Part shown: positions 36,623-45,363 of the stretch, piece after piece
Position numbering within the stretch: the stretch's first letter is position 1
How the letters are laid out: every line of letters begins with the position of its first letter
Source of the DNA: Ferrithrix thermotolerans DSM 19514
GTDB taxonomy: Bacteria > Actinomycetota > Acidimicrobiia > Acidimicrobiales > Acidimicrobiaceae
Direction: 5' to 3'
Assembly: GCF_900128965.1 (NCBI RefSeq)
Contig: NZ_FQUL01000004.1
Coordinates: 45,940-109,939, forward strand
DNA: 64,000 nt
Program-made: the position numbers and the translations under genes
Notes under the pieces: model-generated
The model's database searches: none
Told to the model about the DNA's origin: nothing
The model's input: only the letters and a program-made list of their open reading frames with translations

Positions 36623-37822
36623 ATGATGTCACAACGGCGATTTACCTTTACCTCCGAGTCGGTCACTGAGGGTCATCCAGACAAGATGGCTGATCAGATA
36701 TCAGATTCGATCCTGGACGAGATCCTTCGCCAAGACCCTCAAGGTAGGGTCGCCTGTGAAACCCTCCTTACTACCGGTCTCGTTGTGGTCGCCGGAGAGG
36801 TCTCAACGACCAGCTACGTTGAGATTCCCAAGATCGTACGGCAGACGATATGTGACATCGGCTATGACAGAGAAGACTTTGGATTCGATGGACACACCTG
36901 TGGAGTGGTTGTCTCTTTAGATGAGCAGTCTCCCGATATAGCTCAAGGCGTCGACGGCTCCTACGAGACTCGTGAAGAACAGGAAGAGGACGAGCTTTCG
37001 AAGTTGGGAGCAGGAGATCAAGGAATGATGTTCGGGTTTGCCTGCGACGAAACTCCCGATCTCATGCCCCTTCCAATTTGGCTTGCGCATCGTATGGCGC
37101 AGCGGCTATCTGAAGTTAGAAAAGCCAACGTGCTCCCATACCTAAGACCTGACGGAAAGACCCAGGTCACTGTGGAGTACGAGGGATATGTCCCAAAGGC
37201 GATAAAGACCGTCCTCATTTCCACGCAACATCAGCCAGGAATAGACCTAAAGACCCTACTTCTACCAGATCTTAGGGACTCGGTCATACTCCCCATGCTC
37301 CCTGAGGCCCTGGACAGATCTGAGATGAAGATACTAGCCAATCCCACGGGACGTTTTGAACTCGGTGGTCCCCATGCAGATGCCGGCCTTACTGGGCGAA
37401 AGATCATTGTCGACACCTATGGCGGATCTGCACGCCACGGCGGTGGTGCGTTCTCGGGTAAGGATCCTTCGAAGGTGGACCGCTCCGCCGCGTACGCAGC
37501 GAGGTGGGTTGCCAAGCACGTCGTAGCTGCAGGGGCGGCACGCCGCTGTGAGGTACAGGTTGCTTATGCTATTGGCGTCGCACATCCAGTGTCCATTATG
37601 GTTGAGACCTTCCAAACTGAGACCGTCGATCCTAAGCGTATCGAGACGGCTGTTCGGGAGGTATTTGACCTTCGGCCGGGGGCAATTATCAAAGAACTAA
37701 AGCTAAGGCGACCGATCTACAAAAAGACGGCTGCATACGGCCACTTTGGAAGACTGGAGAAGGGCTTTACGTGGGAAGAGACTTCCAAGCTTGAAGAGTT
37801 CCGCTCGGCCGTATCTCTCTGA
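36623..37822 (+). CDS. metK: S-adenosylmethionine synthetase
   Basis: Makes SAM from methionine and ATP. The signatures are [20 protein letters not shown] at the start, [15 protein letters not shown] near residue 130, and the P-loop-like [20 protein letters not shown] near 275. 399 residues is normal. AGGAG lies 6-10 bases before tandem ATG codons at 36623 and 36626. Position between coaBC and priA is the actinobacterial order. No SAM riboswitch is visible in the 53-base gap before it. Confidence 0.97.
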   Translation: MMSQRRFTFTSESVTEGHPDKMADQISDSILDEILRQDPQGRVACETLLTTGLVVVAGEVSTTSYVEIPKIVRQTICDIGYDREDFGFDGHTCGVVVSLDEQSPDIAQGVDGSYETREEQEEDELSKLGAGDQGMMFGFACDETPDLMPLPIWLAHRMAQRLSEVRKANVLPYLRPDGKTQVTVEYEGYVPKAIKTVLISTQHQPGIDLKTLLLPDLRDSVILPMLPEALDRSEMKILANPTGRFELGGPHADAGLTGRKIIVDTYGGSARHGGGAFSGKDPSKVDRSAAYAARWVAKHVVAAGAARRCEVQVAYAIGVAHPVSIMVETFQTETVDPKRIETAVREVFDLRPGAIIKELKLRRPIYKKTAAYGHFGRLEKGFTWEETSKLEEFRSAVSL

Positions 37823-37867
37823 GAAACATACCCGCCTGTCTACACTTTGATATTGCTGGTTGGATAG

Positions 37868-39754
37868 TTGAACGTTGACGTAGTCGCTAAAACCGGCCCA
37901 AAGACGAAGATACTTACCTATCGTTGGCCCGAACACCTTGGCGAGCCCCTAATTGGTCAGAGAGTGAGGGTTCCCCTGCGCTCAAAGTTACAAGAGGCAT
38001 GGATCGTTGGAGTTAGCTCGACCGAGGTGAGCTTTGTTTTGCGGGAGGTTAAAAAGGTTATCGGTTCAGGTCCTCCGCCTAACGTGGTGGACCTTTGCCT
38101 CGCGCTCTCATGGATCTACAAGGTCTCAGCAGGTTATTTCTTGCAGATGGCAAGTCCTGATAGGGTTGGGAAGCACTCTAGAAGATCTCTTGGCGATGAA
38201 CCAAGGACGCTTCGATATCTTCCTGGAAGCGGATCAGACCCTTTGGAACTGATTGGTGATTTTTCGGCTCCGAAGACTTACTGGGTCCCGCCGAATCACA
38301 CGTTGTTAGAGGTCATAAGAGAGCGGGTGCGTTCGCACCTTGTCCGAGGACCATGTCTAGTGTTGCTTCCCAATCGTGAAAGAGTCGAAGAGGCGTCGAA
38401 GAGCCTAATCGACATCGATGCACCCGTTCACCTCCTTGAGAGCGACTGGCATCTAATCGCTGGACACAGAGGTTCTCAGGTGGTCCTAGGAACAAGGAGT
38501 GCGGTGTTGGCACCGCTCGTTTCTTTATCCGCTGTTGTAGTCGTCGACCCTTTGGACAGATCGATGCGTGAACAAAGATCACCGTTTTATGAAACCTACG
38601 ATCTAGCACTAATACGATCTGCACTTGAAGGTGCGGAGATGGAGACTGTAACCACTCTTCCCCCGCTGGTTTCGCTTGCGCACTCCAAGGTACTTAGACC
38701 TCCGATGCGTGAGATGATAAAGGCGAGCGCAAGGGTGATGCTGTGGGACATGACCGAGTCAAAGAGTTACCTAGACGTAGTCTCAAGGGCGCTTCAAATT
38801 ACACAAAAGACCAAGGCGCAAGGCAGTTTAGAGGTGGATGCGTCTTTGGTTGTGGTCTATAACAAAAAGGGTTTCATACTCAAGATCAGGTGTAAGAGCT
38901 GTAAGACGGTCCAGACCTGTGAGGTCTGCAAGTCTCCCCTTCTTGGCGTTACAGGAGGTATATCGTCCTCGATGCACAAAGAAGACTGGCTGCGCCTTGA
39001 GAAGGAGAGGGCTACTCTGAAGGGTCAACGCTGTCCGTCCTGCAAGGTTACCTATCCTCCTATATGTGGAGTATGCCACAGCCTGGACCTTGCCACGTAC
39101 TCAAAAGGTACCGAGAAGATCGCCAGAGAGCTATCTTTGGCTCTCGGGCGGGGGACGAAGATAGAGGAGCTAACTTCCGTTTCAATACCAGGAAGTGAAG
39201 ACGACCAAATAGACGATGGACGCAAGTCCATCGACGTGCTTGTAGGCACGGAGGCGACTCTACTTCGATCCATAAAGGCAGAAGCCGTCGTTTTCTTGGA
39301 CTTCGACCAGTTCATCAACCCCTTAGAAGACGGAGAGACTTACGTACTTTACCTTCTCACCAGAGCTCTTGATATGGTGAGTATGGCAGGAGGGTCGGTT
39401 CACCTCCAAGGCCGATATCTTGAGACACCTCTGGTACAGCTTGCTCGCAAGGGCCATGTGGAAGAGTTCGTGAGGGAGATCTTCAATGAGAGAAAGACCT
39501 TTGGTCTTCCGCCTTTCTCTGTGGTTGCAAAGGTTGATCACCGATCCGGTATGGAGCTTGAGAGTTGGGTGGAGAAAAGTTCCTCAGAGCTGCCGTATAA
39601 AGAGATCGTCTTTGGTGAAGATGACAAAGGAGATATCCTTGTGAGCGCTAGGACCAAGGTAGATCTACTTCGAGTCTTGGGCCTATATGAGGAGGAGTCC
39701 TCAACCAGACTGCGACGCCTGGAGCTATCCCCTAGAGGTACTGGGTTTTTGTAA
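37868..39754 (+). CDS. priA: PriA-like primosomal protein N', helicase motifs lost
   Basis: The 628-residue protein has the PriA N-terminal 3'-DNA-binding domain (DVVAKTGPKTKILTYRWPE…IGQRVRVPL) and the zinc-binding cysteine cluster (CKSCKTVQTCEVC near residue 340 and CPSCKVTYPPICGVC near 385). The Walker A GKT is missing at the expected place (APKTYWVPPNHTLLEV) and the DEAH box reads VVVDPLD. Actinobacterial PriA proteins are known to lack these ATPase motifs, so it probably acts as a structural primosome factor rather than a helicase. Start TTG 37868 is used. It is the last gene of the long plus-strand array. Confidence 0.88.
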   Translation: MNVDVVAKTGPKTKILTYRWPEHLGEPLIGQRVRVPLRSKLQEAWIVGVSSTEVSFVLREVKKVIGSGPPPNVVDLCLALSWIYKVSAGYFLQMASPDRVGKHSRRSLGDEPRTLRYLPGSGSDPLELIGDFSAPKTYWVPPNHTLLEVIRERVRSHLVRGPCLVLLPNRERVEEASKSLIDIDAPVHLLESDWHLIAGHRGSQVVLGTRSAVLAPLVSLSAVVVVDPLDRSMREQRSPFYETYDLALIRSALEGAEMETVTTLPPLVSLAHSKVLRPPMREMIKASARVMLWDMTESKSYLDVVSRALQITQKTKAQGSLEVDASLVVVYNKKGFILKIRCKSCKTVQTCEVCKSPLLGVTGGISSSMHKEDWLRLEKERATLKGQRCPSCKVTYPPICGVCHSLDLATYSKGTEKIARELSLALGRGTKIEELTSVSIPGSEDDQIDDGRKSIDVLVGTEATLLRSIKAEAVVFLDFDQFINPLEDGETYVLYLLTRALDMVSMAGGSVHLQGRYLETPLVQLARKGHVEEFVREIFNERKTFGLPPFSVVAKVDHRSGMELESWVEKSSSELPYKEIVFGEDDKGDILVSARTKVDLLRVLGLYEEESSTRLRRLELSPRGTGFL

Positions 39755-40298
39755 CGACAGAGCCATCTGCTAGGAACTTGTTGGGTGTCTTAGTTCTTTA
39801 CGAAAAGTTCGTTTTTACGACTGATGGAATCCCATACTTCTCGTTGATTCGCCGGTAGGGCTGTTGTTGTGGTCGATGAACGGCTAGTGTAGCCTATCTC
39901 TTATTTATAGTCTAGAGTATTTGGGGCTTTAGATGACGGCTTGATAGAGTTCTACGGACTCTGGATGCTATAGGAGCATTATCGGTGGTTGGCGGCGATG
40001 ACCTGTAGTCAAAGATGCTGTTTCCATAGATCTCGGTCGTTGTTTAGATAGGTGTGGCTCACAGGAATCTTCACGTGTTTTTCGACTTGGCGGCTTTGGA
40101 TCTATAGCACTTGAGGTCTAAGTACAGCGCCTTTGTAGAGGTGTACTTTGTGGACTTAGTGTGTGTTGGGATCAATGAAGATGTCTTTCAGAGATTGGTC
40201 TCTCTTCTCAAAGTAGTGCTTCTGTGTAAGAAGGCAGAGATAGATCCATCTGTGGATGTTTTTGTCTATGCGGCTCGGTCTCGCACATAGAGAGAAAT
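39755..40298 (+). other. Gap of about 540 bases between priA and the mscS pseudogene
   Basis: I see no gene, RNA or strong terminator. The sequence is T-rich on the plus strand and full of stops in all frames. Some of it could be old 5' flank of the mscS gene. Confidence 0.5.
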
Positions 40299-41391
40299 AT
40301 GATCTATGGTACCGTATCCCAAGGTGGGGCTCGTAACAGTGCTGTTAGAAAGATCGGTCTTACTTACGAAGAGATAGGTAATCTTTTGAGTGCGAGTCAG
40401 ATTTTTTACTTATCGTTAGCTATCTTTGCGGTTGTCGTTGGGGTTACGATCCATGCCGTTGGACTTAGAGGACTCTTCCGAAGAGCAAAAAGATCAGCTT
40501 CGGTCTCTAAGGGGTCTTTCTCCAAGTGCATAAATGGCCCCCATGGAATCCTGGCTCCACTAGTTTTCATCGAGATGCTGCTACCGATTTTCCCGCTTTC
40601 GTCGTCGATGAAGTCCATACTTGTGTATAAAGGTGGAATACTGGTAGTCGCTGGATTTGCCTGGCTCTTGCTAGTGATGACCTACGTCTTAGAGGATGTG
40701 GTGCTAAGCCACTACCGCATCGACGTCGATTATAGTCTACGTGCACGCAAGGTCCACTCCCAGATAGTCGTTCTGCGTAGAGTTGCGATTGTAGTGATCT
40801 CTGTTGTTGCACTTGGAACGGCCCTTCTTACCCTTGGACAGGTCCGGGGGCTAGTAACCGGGCTCTTAGCCTTGGCACGCGTCATCGGAATCCTAGGCGG
40901 AGTAGTCGCTAAGCCTACGGCCACCAACGTCATGGCTGGGTTACAGATAGCAATCTCTCAGCCTGTCGCATTAGACGATGTCGTTGTGGTCAATGGGCAT
41001 TGGGGTGGGGCCTAAGAGATCGCACTGACCTACGTGGTCGTGCGTGTTTGGGATATGCGTAGACTGACCTTGCCTTTCCTACCTTATAACTAACCCACTT
41101 GAGAACTTGACACGTCGTCCAGCCGACATATTGGGCTGGATCCTTATCGATGTAAACTTTAGGGCGCCTGTAGATGAGATAGATGAAGCGTTCATGGAAG
41201 ATAGTAGCTGCTTTAGAAAAGTGGGATAAGGAGGTCTCTCGTATCCAGGTGGTCTCGTCCTCGTCGATGCAGCTCAGGGGTCTGATGAGCGCGCCTGACT
41301 CCTCTTTGTCCTAAGATCTTTAGTGCGAGGTTCGGGAGAGACTCATAGCGCACATAGCGTCTAAGTACCCTGATGCCCTTTGCGAGTAAAA
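40299..41391 (+). pseudogene. Mechanosensitive channel (MscS family), disrupted
   Basis: The first 238 codons encode several membrane helices and the MscS pore/beta entry (LGGVVAKPTATNVMAGLQIAI in part, then QPVALDDVVVVNGHWGGA). A TAA at 41013-41015 then interrupts, but the same frame continues as EIALTYVVVRVWDMRRLTLP, the conserved continuation of the MscS beta domain. After a second stop, a shifted frame reads PLENLTRRPADILGWILIDV and NFRAPVDEIDEAF, and later VRERLIAHIASKYPDAL at about 41319-41391. One nonsense mutation and at least two frameshifts thus destroy the C-terminal domain. A truncated 238-residue product would lack the cytoplasmic cage. Confidence 0.85.
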
Positions 41392-41627
41392 AATCAACTT
41401 AACTTAGAGTCACGTGTCGATGGAGTTGAGAGCATCTCCTGAAGCGTTACCTTAGAGCAAGCCCTATGACTAAAGGAGTAGCCGATCCCATCTTCTCTCT
41501 GGCCCAATCATCGAGGCAATGTAAAGCGGTTGCCTGTCGTTGAAAAAGATCGGTGACTTGCGGACCCTAGCTTTGGTTTAGTGAACCATAGCTTCGCAGT
41601 GGAATCGACGTTCAATGAGCTGTTCTC
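41392..41627 (-). other. Short gap downstream of blh
   Basis: About 235 bases between the mscS remnant and the end of blh. No gene is visible, and no T-tailed hairpin that would terminate the rhodopsin-blh transcript could be found. Confidence 0.4.
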
Positions 41628-42515
41628 TTATGTAAGTGCTCTAGGTCGTGACCCTTGCGTAGTGCGGCGTTGAAGAGCCATATGGGGCACTGTGAAGGCC
41701 AATGCAACTCCAATAAGCAGGTGGGGATAGATGAACAGAGATACGACCGTGATCACTCCAAGAGGTGCGAACGCTAATAAAGAGAGCTCAAAGTCCTTTG
41801 GCTTTGCTCTCGCAAACACTCTGCGATCCAAATACAGCGAGCGCATGGAGTGAATAAAGAAGAAGTAAAGTGCAAAGACGATAAGGGGAGATGTTCGTTC
41901 GAATGCGGCAAAAAGGCTCAGAGACATTACTACTGTGATCCAACTGGATCGCCCATGTCGGTGAAGTAAGGACACAAGCGAGGTTAGCAAGGTAAAGATG
42001 TCTAAGACTATGAGCATTTGAGCAACTGTGTTGATTGTCTCGAACTGATTGGAAGAGACAACCCCTAGCAGGAAGTGTTGTACAGAACCGTCCCTCTGGG
42101 TAAAAATTCCTAGTATCGGCAGTAATCCGGAGCTTACTCGGAAAAGAGATGCAGAACCTCTCCGTTTTTGGAGCCCCCCAAACCTTGACTCTAAAAACTT
42201 CAGATCTTCGTTTCCAAAGTGCGCAACGCTCACGGCCAGTAACACAGCCAACTCTTCCTTCGGAGCCAGGGGATAGATAACCAAGATAAGTACTGTAAGT
42301 GCAAGGTAGAAAGCGAAGTTGCGTCGCGGAGTCTTTGAGTATTTGATCTTGACTGCGTCCACAGCTCCGTGAAGACCTCCAGCGCCGATGATCAAGACCG
42401 CTAACAAGGATTGAAAGTGACCTGCTAGATTAGGTTCAACCACAAATGCCAAGGCGATCCCTGTTACGAGCACCTCGTATAAGTGGGTGTATAAAGTGTG
42501 ACTCAAAGTCCTCAC
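41628..42515 (-). CDS. blh: Brp/Blh-family beta-carotene 15,15'-dioxygenase
   Basis: Membrane iron enzyme that splits beta-carotene into two retinal molecules, the chromophore of the rhodopsin encoded just upstream. The four histidine-bearing helices of the family are present: His49 in GAGGLHGAVDAVKIKY, His99 in VAHFGNED, His222 in FFFIHSMRSLYLD and His278 in FTVPHMALQRR. Eight or so hydrophobic segments over 295 residues fit. GTG start at 42515 with a strong AAGGAGGGG site about 6 bases upstream. It lies 102 bases after the rhodopsin stop, with a 12-bp hairpin between. No carotenoid synthesis genes (crtE, crtB, crtI, crtY) are in this window. Confidence 0.9.
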   Translation of the reverse strand: MRTLSHTLYTHLYEVLVTGIALAFVVEPNLAGHFQSLLAVLIIGAGGLHGAVDAVKIKYSKTPRRNFAFYLALTVLILVIYPLAPKEELAVLLAVSVAHFGNEDLKFLESRFGGLQKRRGSASLFRVSSGLLPILGIFTQRDGSVQHFLLGVVSSNQFETINTVAQMLIVLDIFTLLTSLVSLLHRHGRSSWITVVMSLSLFAAFERTSPLIVFALYFFFIHSMRSLYLDRRVFARAKPKDFELSLLAFAPLGVITVVSLFIYPHLLIGVALAFTVPHMALQRRTTQGSRPRALT

Positions 42516-42555
42516 AAACTACCCCTCCTTGCTAAGGATTGCGCAGTGAAGGTTT

Positions 42556-42588
42556 CGCCTCCAGTGCTTCTTAGATGCACTGGAGGCG
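42556..42588 (-). promoter_or_regulatory. Perfect hairpin between rhodopsin and blh
   Basis: CGCCTCCAGTGC (42556-42567) and GCACTGGAGGCG (42577-42588) form a perfect 12-bp stem with a 9-base loop. On the minus strand it begins 30 bases after the rhodopsin stop and ends about 40 bases before the blh start. It is followed by AAACCTTC, not by T residues, so it is not an ordinary terminator. It could protect the 3' end of the rhodopsin message or reduce read-through into blh, giving more rhodopsin than dioxygenase. Confidence 0.75.
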
Positions 42589-42617
42589 ACTAGCAGGGGA
42601 AAGGAGACTGACTTTAG

Positions 42618-43406
42618 CTAGGCTGCTAGAGACGAGCGGAGGTCAGCTTCTTCCTTCTCTTCGACCTCTGCCTTCAGCTTCGAGACCTTGTAGACAAAGT
42701 AAGTGAAGAGAGGCTTGGCGACCACGTCAGCAATCGAGTAACCTACCTGCGATACCACGATTCCAGTTGCGCCGCCAACGAAGCTCGGCAGTATGTAGGC
42801 GATCGGATAGAATCCCCACGATAGCAGTAGTAGAGCCCTCAGAGTAAACATCAAAGGACGAACTCCCTCTGGCTGCTTATCTAGAGACTTCTGGATCTCT
42901 ACGAACAGCACGTAGAGGATGTACACGAAGAAGACCGACGAGGCAGCTGCCCACAGAGTTCTCGCAGTAGAGTGCACCGGTGAGATCTGTCCAGGATATC
43001 CAAGAGCGATCATCAGTGACGATGCTACAACCAACTTGCTTATGAGAACCTTTGACTCCTTAGGCGTCAGCTCAAGAACCGTGACGAGCTCCGCTAAGAG
43101 CAACGGTACTGTGAGCAACCAGTCCACGTAGCGGTAGGCTTCGTTGAATGGTATGCCCGTTGGCACGTATTTGCCTCCCACGATGTGGTAGGCGGCGGTA
43201 AATGAGTTGAAGATTCGGAAGTAGTGATAGTCGGCTATCGCCATAACTAGAGTTCCAAGTGTTAGTGCGTTCCTGTGTTTGGCGGGGAGTGAGCTCCTAA
43301 TAAGTAGAAAGCCTATAAATCCCGCCAACATCGTCGCAATAACAAAGGACAATACGTTATAAACGATGTTGTACTGATTTAGACTCAGTATTGTCGCTAA
43401 TGACAT
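42618..43406 (-). CDS. Xanthorhodopsin-like light-driven proton pump
   Basis: Seven-helix microbial rhodopsin, 262 residues. The retinal Schiff-base lysine is Lys231 (ADVVAKPLF) with counter-ion Asp227. Helix C reads RYVDWLLTVPLLLAEL: Arg92, proton acceptor Asp95, Thr99 and proton donor Glu106, the D-T-E set of outward proton pumps; Leu103 at the tuning site predicts green absorption. His61 in HYFRIFNSF matches the acceptor-linked His of proteorhodopsin, and this segment is characteristic of xanthorhodopsin-like proteins. Helix E has LWAAASS, with Ala153 where carotenoid-binding members have Gly. AAAGGAA lies before the ATG, within a hairpin. Followed by blh. Pumping direction and antenna use are inferences. 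Confidence 0.95.
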   Translation of the reverse strand: MSLATILSLNQYNIVYNVLSFVIATMLAGFIGFLLIRSSLPAKHRNALTLGTLVMAIADYHYFRIFNSFTAAYHIVGGKYVPTGIPFNEAYRYVDWLLTVPLLLAELVTVLELTPKESKVLISKLVVASSLMIALGYPGQISPVHSTARTLWAAASSVFFVYILYVLFVEIQKSLDKQPEGVRPLMFTLRALLLLSWGFYPIAYILPSFVGGATGIVVSQVGYSIADVVAKPLFTYFVYKVSKLKAEVEEKEEADLRSSLAA

Positions 43407-43461
43407 TGAGAAAGTTCCTTTCTCTCTGGCCGGGAGGTCGTGCAGGACCCCCGGCTTTCTC
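43404..43461 (-). promoter_or_regulatory. Structured leader of the rhodopsin mRNA that hides the ribosome-binding site
   Basis: Read on the minus strand, GAGAAAG-GAA-CTTTCTC (43408-43424) forms a 7-bp hairpin directly before the ATG and contains the Shine-Dalgarno AAAGGAA. A second GAGAAAG copy lies upstream (43455-43461), and between the two is a stable hairpin (43429-43455: GCCGGG and GGTC paired with GACC and CCCGGC, one bulged base). CTTTCTC can therefore pair with either GAGAAAG, leaving the ribosome-binding site hidden or free. The pairing potential is seen; regulation by it is a hypothesis. Confidence 0.6.
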
Positions 43462-44147
43462 AGTTTTTGTAACCAACTACTATAAGCATTGCAGTCCCTC
43501 GGATATTCCTCAGTTTTAGTAGAATTTAGTTGTAATTAGTATTTGCATGACAAAGGACTACTAAGTGGTACGAAAAGCCAGAGTTCCCGTGTCTCAGTCA
43601 TCCTGGTTAGACGCACAATCTCAGTGATTTGCCGTGTACTCCCTTGGGTCTCTCCATAAAAGACTGAGTTATGGCCCTTCTGTCCAAATTTAACTAGGCT
43701 GCCCCATAATTCAGATTCTTACATGTCGTTAGTGTCCTTGGACGTCGCGTTGGCTTGCGGTAGGAGGAGATCCTCTACGGGATCGGAAGGTTTTTTAGTT
43801 TACATGAAAGTGGATATGTTCTTTTAGACGGCGTCGGGGCTGCGCTTCCTGTTGCATTCCATCGCCCGTAAGAGATCAATTATCTGCGCCTCTGGCTTGT
43901 ATAATAGATGCATCGTCTTTAGAGGGTGTTTTTGCGGCTTAGTTGGTTCAACCCAGCTGAGTGACTGTGGCGACGATTGAGAACTGCGAATAACGTCGCC
44001 CCGGAAGCTAGAAAGATCGTCACTTCGGGGTATCTAAGCAAAAAGGTTGGCTGGAAGGCATGCTCTCGTTGTGAGAGACCCAGTCTTTCGCTGTTCCTAA
44101 AGAATTATCTTTGTAGGACCTAAACATATCGCCTTGAGATTTTGTTA
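43462..44147 (-). other. Intergenic region upstream of the rhodopsin gene
   Basis: Nearly 700 bases without a gene. The rhodopsin promoter should lie near the left end; on the minus strand TATAGT (about 43480-43485) is a possible -10, without a convincing -35. The rest has no coding frame. One or more regulator sites may lie here, but no clear palindrome was found. Confidence 0.45.
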
Positions 44148-44184
44148 GGGGAGCGCCTCTTTTGATTTCAAAGATCCGCTCCCC
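44148..44184 (-). terminator. Possible terminator hairpin of ssrA
   Basis: GGGGAGCG (44148-44155) and CGCTCCCC (44177-44184) form an 8-bp GC-rich stem, extended inside by a TCTTTTGA/TTTCAAAGA near-match. It lies about 43 bases beyond the 3' end of tmRNA on the minus strand. No T-run follows on that strand (TAACAAAATC), so termination is uncertain. Confidence 0.45.
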
Positions 44185-44225
44185 AAGACTCGACGTAGCC
44201 GCAAAGTTTGTGGACTACACGATAA

Positions 44226-44567
<342 letters not shown>

Positions 44568-44574
44568 ATATTGC

Positions 44575-44603
44575 TTTATATCCAGCACGCCTTGTGCTGG
44601 ATA
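44575..44603 (-). promoter_or_regulatory. ssrA promoter -10 with overlapping palindrome
   Basis: On the minus strand TATAAA (44575-44580) is 7 bases before the tmRNA 5' end. Just upstream, TATCCAGCAC and GTGCTGGATA (44579-44603) form a perfect 10-bp inverted repeat with a 5-base centre, filling the space between -10 and -35. It could be an operator or the end of the smpB transcript; there is no T-run to support termination. Confidence 0.55.
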
Positions 44604-44685
44604 AGTTATCGTAGTCGGTTCTAGCTACAAAAACGGCTTTGCCTGTAAGTCTCCTTTGGTATGTATGACAGGTTGGGGAGAGTCT

Positions 44686-45195
44686 CTAGGAGATCTGCAC
44701 ACCGTAACGCTTGGAAAGCTTCCTCATCTCCATCTCGGCGTCTCGCTTTGCAAGCTCGTGACGTTTATCGTAGGTCTTGCGTCCCTTGGCAAGTGCGATC
44801 TCCATCTTGGCTTTGCCGGATTTGAAGTAGATCGATAGTGGAACTAGCGTAAGACCGTCTTGGTCCACCTTGCCTCTCAGTCGTTCGATCTCCCCTTTGT
44901 GTAGGAGTAACTTCTTGGGACGTTCTGGGTTGTGGGCACCAAAGCCTACCCCATACTCATAGGGGGATATGTTTACGTTGTATGCGAAAAGCTCACCCTG
45001 TTCCACTTTGCCGTAGGAGTCTCTTAACTGAGCCTTCCCCAGCCTCAGAGACTTTACCTCACTTCCTTGAAGCACTATTCCAGCTTCGAAGGTCTCTAGT
45101 ATCTCGTAGTCGTGACGGGCCTTTCTGTTGGTGGCTACCGTCTTGTTGTTTGAAGCGTCATGCAGAACCTTTTTTTTCTTATGCTTTGAACTCAT
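44686..45195 (-). CDS. smpB: SsrA-binding protein SmpB
   Basis: Binds the tRNA-like part of tmRNA and delivers it to the ribosome. The OB-fold core NRKARHDYEILETFEAGIVL (start), LQGSEVKSLR, LRDSYGKVEQGELFAYNVNI (in part) and HNPERPKKLLLHKGEI are intact, as is the basic C-terminal tail KGRKTYDKRHELAKRDAEME (in part). 169 residues, with a basic N-terminal extension of about 15 residues. It lies upstream of ssrA on the same strand, the usual pairing. Confidence 0.96.
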   Translation of the reverse strand: MSSKHKKKKVLHDASNNKTVATNRKARHDYEILETFEAGIVLQGSEVKSLRLGKAQLRDSYGKVEQGELFAYNVNISPYEYGVGFGAHNPERPKKLLLHKGEIERLRGKVDQDGLTLVPLSIYFKSGKAKMEIALAKGRKTYDKRHELAKRDAEMEMRKLSKRYGVQIS

Positions 45196-45363
45196 GGTGA
45201 TTTCCTTGCTGGAAAGACTCTTATTAGGGCGTCCTTATTCGATTTGCTGCACTATAGGTTATCTGTGATGGGTGCTTTGAGTAGTCGTGGTGATCCGAGA
45301 TCACGCCCAGCAGCTCACTTGACGCATCTCTGTCGATACTGTGTGGCGGTTATAGTGTCATCG

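Noticed and set aside
45244..45363. 40-residue N-terminal extension of glutamate racemase
   Set aside because: The family starts directly before VGIFDSGFGG; the extension has several possible starts but no conserved content.
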